A DNA stretch of 64,000 bases from contig NHNW01000015.1 of assembly GCA_002786025.1 (NCBI GenBank), positions 62,001 through 126,000 on the forward strand, written 5' to 3'. Below, in pieces: positions 63,876 through 64,000 of the stretch; positions within the stretch are counted from its first letter, which is position 1; each line of letters begins with the position of its first letter. The notes beneath the pieces are model-generated. The model was not told where the DNA came from, made no database searches, and saw nothing but the letters and a program-made list of their open reading frames with translations. The translations under genes were made by a program, and so were the position numbers. This DNA is from Zasmidium citrigriseum. Lineage: Eukaryota > Ascomycota > Dothideomycetes > Mycosphaerellales > Mycosphaerellaceae.

Positions 63876-64000
63876 GGTTTGGTGCGCGTTGGTTGTGGAG
63901 GGGGGTAGGGTGGGAGAGGTATATGTGCTTGGCTGCGATGTTTACTGGAGGTGGAAAGGCCTGGCAAGAGCTTGTTGGTGCTCATACGAGCGGGAGGAGG
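63876..64000. other. right edge of window
   Basis: Likely the 5' leader of the gene ending at 62923. Pyrimidine-rich on the minus strand. The frame open here (63689-63985, minus) is a shadow of that gene. Confidence 0.4.

Overview
The window is nuclear DNA of a filamentous ascomycete, most likely a dothideomycete (the order is a guess). The evidence is gene content (Zn2Cys6 regulators, a HET-domain protein, DUF2015, PEX3, a class V myosin, eL28, cyclin H), dense gene packing on both strands, and short introns of about 45-85 nt. These have GT-AG ends and CTAAC/CTGAC-like branch sites. I see no bacterial operons, rRNA, confident tRNA, CRISPR array or intact transposon. Splice sites were placed by hand so that reading frame, branch site and family conservation agree; I ran no database search.

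Layout. 0.7-16.6 kb is an accessory-looking stretch: a secreted Cys-rich protein, a secreted HNH nuclease, a Zn2Cys6 regulator (R1) beside a methyltransferase, an amidase divergent from the urease chaperone ureF, two very small genes, an NmrA-like protein, a second Zn2Cys6 regulator (R2) and a second methyltransferase. 17-43 kb is mostly conserved housekeeping: PEX3, class V myosin, a Myb/SANT-like protein, an Snt1/NCoR-like corepressor, deoxyhypusine synthase, a MATH/pseudo-USP/MORN/RING protein, an F-box gene with a probable one-base frameshift, and cyclin H. 43-55 kb holds a C2H2-plus-Zn2Cys6 regulator, a DUF4048 protein, TIM22, a GH10 xylanase and a HET protein. 55-64 kb holds NAD(H) kinase, a Cst26/LCLAT1-like acyltransferase, a DUF2015 protein, SF3B4/Hsh49, ribosomal protein eL28, TOM7, and a protein with faint resemblance to the caspase fold.

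How genes relate. Many neighbours are divergent and share short intergenic spaces (amidase/ureF, F-box/cyclin H, NAD kinase/acyltransferase, DUF2015/SF3B4, eL28/TOM7), which suggests bidirectional promoters. Organelle biogenesis is well represented (PEX3, TIM22, TOM7), but these genes are scattered and not a cluster. Regulator/methyltransferase neighbours occur twice in the accessory stretch, with no polyketide synthase, NRPS or terpene synthase in view.

Most interesting items: the MATH-pseudo-USP-MORN-RING protein, where both the catalytic Cys and His of the deubiquitinase-like region appear replaced; an orphan coding-like exon with a perfect donor between amidase and ureF; the possible degenerate caspase-like protein; a perfect 12-bp inverted repeat with CGG/CCG ends between the nuclease and R1 genes; and a 34-nt block repeated about 2.4 kb apart in gene-free DNA. 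I found no single locus that is convincingly a wholly new system.
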